Of a stretch of DNA of 10,204 nucleotides, positions 8,214 through 10,204 are shown piece by piece. Where the stretch lies: assembly GCA_003024985.2 (NCBI GenBank), contig PXIH01S0001046.1. One strand, written 5' to 3'. The notes beneath the pieces were generated by a model that had not been told where the DNA came from, searched no databases, and worked only from the letters and a program-made list of their open reading frames with translations. The position numbers and the translations under genes are program-made. The stretch's first letter is position 1. The number at the start of each line of letters is the position of its first letter. Source of the DNA: Euperipatoides rowelli (Eukaryota > Onychophora > Udeonychophora > Euonychophora > Peripatopsidae).

Positions 8214-8235
8214 AAAGATGTTGGCATAGAATCAT
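8214..8235. repeat. right 22-bp target-site duplication of the LINE
   Basis: Identical over 22 bases to 4665-4686. It directly follows the LINE 3' end. Confidence 0.9.
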
Positions 8236-8246
8236 AACATGTCAAT

Positions 8247-8510
8247 CAGAGTACTGCATGGGCCAAATAATTTTGGCCTGAACTCGACCTGACCATTTGA
8301 AAAAATACCCGGGTTAGAAAATTAAAAAAAAAAAATCATACCCGAACCCAACCTGATTTTTTTGTCAGGTATCAAATCCCGAACCCAACCCGACTTTTTC
8401 AACTTATATTTTTTACCCAAAAAATTACCCGACTTAAAAAAATAAAATGAAAATTAACCTGACAAATTATCATTTTTTTAAGCCCGAAAAATTATCCGAA
8501 TTATAAAATG
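8247..8510. mobile_element. possible hAT-type terminus with degenerate CCCGAC repeats
   Basis: Starts CAGAGTACTGCATGGGCC, contains a perfect 7-bp stem (GGCCAAA 8261-8267 with TTTGGCC 8272-8278), then repeats variants of CCCGAACCCAACC and ACCCGACTT separated by A/T runs (near 8308, 8341, 8379, 8427 and 8482). Some hAT-type elements start CAGAG and carry CCCGACCCGA-like subterminal repeats, which is why I suggest this class. The other terminus was not found, nor was a matching 8-bp duplication, and no transposase is present. A degenerate satellite is the alternative. Confidence 0.3.
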
Positions 8511-8664
8511 GTAATTTAAATTAATAATTTATTAAATTCAATTTTTTTTTAAAAAATAAAATACTGTTTTAATAATTATTATTTAACATAATTTTGTAAA
8601 CTGCTTTAATATAAACATATAATAAGGAAATCACTTAGGTTTGAATAATATAAAAATATATAAT
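8511..8664. other. AT-rich spacer
   Basis: Low-complexity A/T sequence without recognisable features. Confidence 0.5.
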
Positions 8665-8880
8665 AATATTCCCATAAAAGAAGTTATAAAAAACGGCTTT
8701 TATTCTGTTAGTAAAAATCCAAAATATTATATTTTTAAAATTATATCAAATACTTTGATCAATTTGGTCACCTTTTCTGATTGCTTTTTATATTTATAGA
8801 CAAGCTTTAAAAATTACTAAAGGAGATTGAATCTAATACACATTCCTTGTTTTTTTTTCAATAAGCATTACAATTGTGAA
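8665..8880 (+). repeat. diverged direct repeat, copy A
   Basis: Matches 9561-9778 in the same orientation. Common blocks in order: AATATTCCCATAAAA, CTTTTATTCT, AATATTATATTTTTAAA, a 25-base identity at 8776-8800 (TCTGATTGC...ATAGA), AAGCTTTA, GATTGAATCTAATA, CATTCCTT and AATAAGCATTACAATT. Several indels and substitutions separate the copies. No coding signal; the element family is not recognised. Confidence 0.8.
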
Positions 8881-9560
8881 AACACCTTAACAATAGAGTA
8901 TATATGGTATATAGGCTACCTAAAGTCATTAAAAAATGTTTTAGTGAGTATATAATGTAATTTGGAATATATAACTAAATATATTGTTAAAATAGGCCTG
9001 CTTATAAATTTTCAGCACTTTAGGATCATTAAAATTGAAGATATTAATTTATTAGTAAAACAGTTTTTGTCTCGTTCATACTCATAAGCATTGATTACAA
9101 AATGGAGCTGGACTCTTACGTTAAACCATAGGGTTGAACGAATGTGAATGGAGATAAGTTGTTAGCACATTTGGAGTAAATCAAAGTTCATAAACGGACT
9201 CAATATTTGGTCAAATTAGATGACATAAATTTACACCAAGATTGGATTAAAATTAATAAAAGTTCTCAGACCAAACAGAAATGTAAACAAACACGCTGTG
9301 TTGTGTAAAAAATTTTAAACTGCAACAGTGCGTGACTTCACAGCAGGCTCCCACTATAACTTTGTCAGATGATTTTTATTTCTCAAATTATTTCCGATCT
9401 TTCTTTTTCTTATAACCGAGTTGACTTCTACAATATGGTTGGCAATTCTAAAATTAATGCACTAAAGTTTTGGCATAAAGAACCAAACTAAAATAAAATT
9501 ATTTTAAACAGAATGATTTGAACAATAAATGCGTTTACAATTATTTATCTTGCAAATATT
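8881..9560. other. spacer between the direct repeats, no gene seen
   Basis: Mostly AT-rich. A less AT-rich part at ~9090-9370 (including GTGCGTGACTTCACAGCAGG) could be a fragment of another repeat, but I do not recognise it and it has no credible ORF. Confidence 0.4.
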
Positions 9561-9778
9561 AATATTCCCATAAAATAACTGATTAATCAACAACTTTTAT
9601 TCTTTCAGCAAAAATCCCAATATTATATTTTTAAATTAAAATCAAATATATAACAGTATGCCTATGGTCATCCCTCTGATTGCTTTTTATATTTATAGAT
9701 AAGCTTTATAAATTACCATAGAAGATTGAATCTAATATGCATTCCTTCTTTTTTTTTTCCAATAAGCATTACAATTAT
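9561..9778 (+). repeat. diverged direct repeat, copy B
   Basis: Counterpart of 8665-8880, with the 25-base identity at 9675-9699. Starts of the copies are 896 bases apart. Similarity may run on weakly for another ~40 bases (TTAAC.AATAG then GG.CTA in both). Confidence 0.8.
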
Positions 9779-9804
9779 CTATAAACATTACAATTATCTA
9801 TCTT
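9767..9804. repeat. 19-bp tandem duplication
   Basis: CATTACAATTATCTAT occurs at 9767-9782 and again at 9786-9801, spaced 19 bases, at the end of direct repeat copy B. Copy A has only one such unit, so the duplication arose after the copies separated. Confidence 0.7.
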
Positions 9805-9860
9805 AACCAATAGGCCTAACATTGGATAAAGTTAAGAAATTCTATTCCTACACCCCAGTC

Positions 9861-10204
9861 CAGGGATGGTGAACTTTTTGCAACCAATGTGCCACTTAAA
9901 GTTTGGTTATAACTTTCAAATGCCTAGTGTGCCACCACGATTCAGCCAGCAAACATTATTGCACCCAAGAAGTCCGCCATATTGAGAATCCACCTCGTCT
10001 AACATCTTCGAGAACTGGCAATTATTTAGAGCACGTGCAGATATAAAGTTCACAATTTTAGTTACGAAAGAGTACCCTTTCAAATGAATTATGCGTGCTT
10101 TCACACACAACGCTTCCTGGTATATAATGCAATGGAACTGCTCAATAGGGAACTGAAATTGTTCACTAGGTAATTATTCAAAATCATTAAAGGTCAAATG
10201 TAAC
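9861..10204 (-). mobile_element. deleted hAT DNA transposon, 3' end, runs off the window
   Basis: The segment opens with CAGGGATGGTGAACTTTTTG, the form of hAT terminal inverted repeat found in Charlie-like elements (CAGGGGTNGGCAACCTTTTTG style), followed by the subterminal motif TGTGCCAC repeated at ~9888 and ~9928. Right of 9931 lies transposase coding sequence on the - strand, so 9861 is the element's 3' terminus. Only about 70 bases separate the transposase fragment from the terminus, hence the C-terminal part of the gene has been removed by an internal deletion. The left 8-bp flank would be CCCCAGTC (9853-9860); the partner duplication lies outside. Confidence 0.75.
9931..10173 (-). pseudogene. 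hAT transposase fragment (GTF2IRD2/ZBED5/SCAND3-like family)
   Basis: On the - strand the frame is open from 10173 to a stop at 9916-9918. It reads FHCIIYQEALCVK, the 'HCIIHQEALCAK' motif of this transposase family, then VTKIVNFISARALNNCQF, corresponding to 'VNFIRARALNHRQF', then DEVDSQYGGLL and VCWLNRG, corresponding to 'RWLSRG'. These motifs lie in the catalytic-core middle of the protein. Upstream an in-frame stop lies at 10174-10176. Homology ends at about 9934 and the frame then runs into terminal non-coding sequence, so GTLGI is junk. The usual hAT C-terminal dimerisation domain is missing. This is not a host gene; domesticated relatives exist in vertebrates, but nothing here suggests domestication. 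Confidence 0.75.

Noticed and set aside
8665-9778. LTR retrotransposon bounded by the two direct repeats
   Set aside because: No TG...CA ends, no primer-binding site or polypurine tract recognised, and no gag/pol remnant in the interior.

Overview
The window looks like repeat-rich, intergenic (or intronic) DNA from an animal nuclear genome, most plausibly an invertebrate such as an arthropod. The reasons are strong AT-richness, no dense coding on either strand, no tRNA or rRNA gene, and decayed copies of several classic metazoan transposon types. The species cannot be fixed from the sequence. No intact host gene is visible. Almost everything recognisable is mobile-element debris.

Layout. Bases ~142-616 hold a broken C-terminal reverse-transcriptase fragment of a CR1/jockey-type LINE on the + strand, followed by a probable 3' UTR ending in an (AAAAT)n tail at 887-910. 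Bases 911-1761 are AT-rich filler. Bases 1769-2034 are a long foldback (inverted-repeat) element with 7-bp flanking direct repeats. Bases 2042-3900 are filler with small tandem repeats and a G-rich island. Bases ~3930-4285 carry four tandem units of about 84 bp, possibly a decayed C2H2 zinc-finger array on the - strand. Bases 4687-8213 are a near full-length LINE with endonuclease and reverse transcriptase in one ancestral ORF, a long purine-rich 3' UTR and no poly(A) tail. It is bounded by a perfect 22-bp direct repeat (4665-4686 and 8214-8235), which reads as its target-site duplication. Right of it lie a CCCGAC-rich stretch resembling a hAT-type subterminal region (8247-~8510), two diverged ~215-bp direct repeats (8665-8880 and 9561-9778), and from 9861 to the window edge the 3' end of a deleted hAT transposon. 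That last element contains a recognisable transposase fragment on the - strand.

How it fits together. This is a TE graveyard in which one class stands out. The central LINE has perfect target-site duplications but a heavily mutated ORF: about twelve reading-frame changes, five in-frame stops and the first catalytic Asp of the YADD box replaced. That suggests it was already defective when inserted and was mobilised in trans, or that the flanks have been preserved by chance. I do not see a novel functional system. The most interesting objects are the LINE/TSD contrast, the foldback element, the antisense 84-bp array and the hAT deletion derivative.
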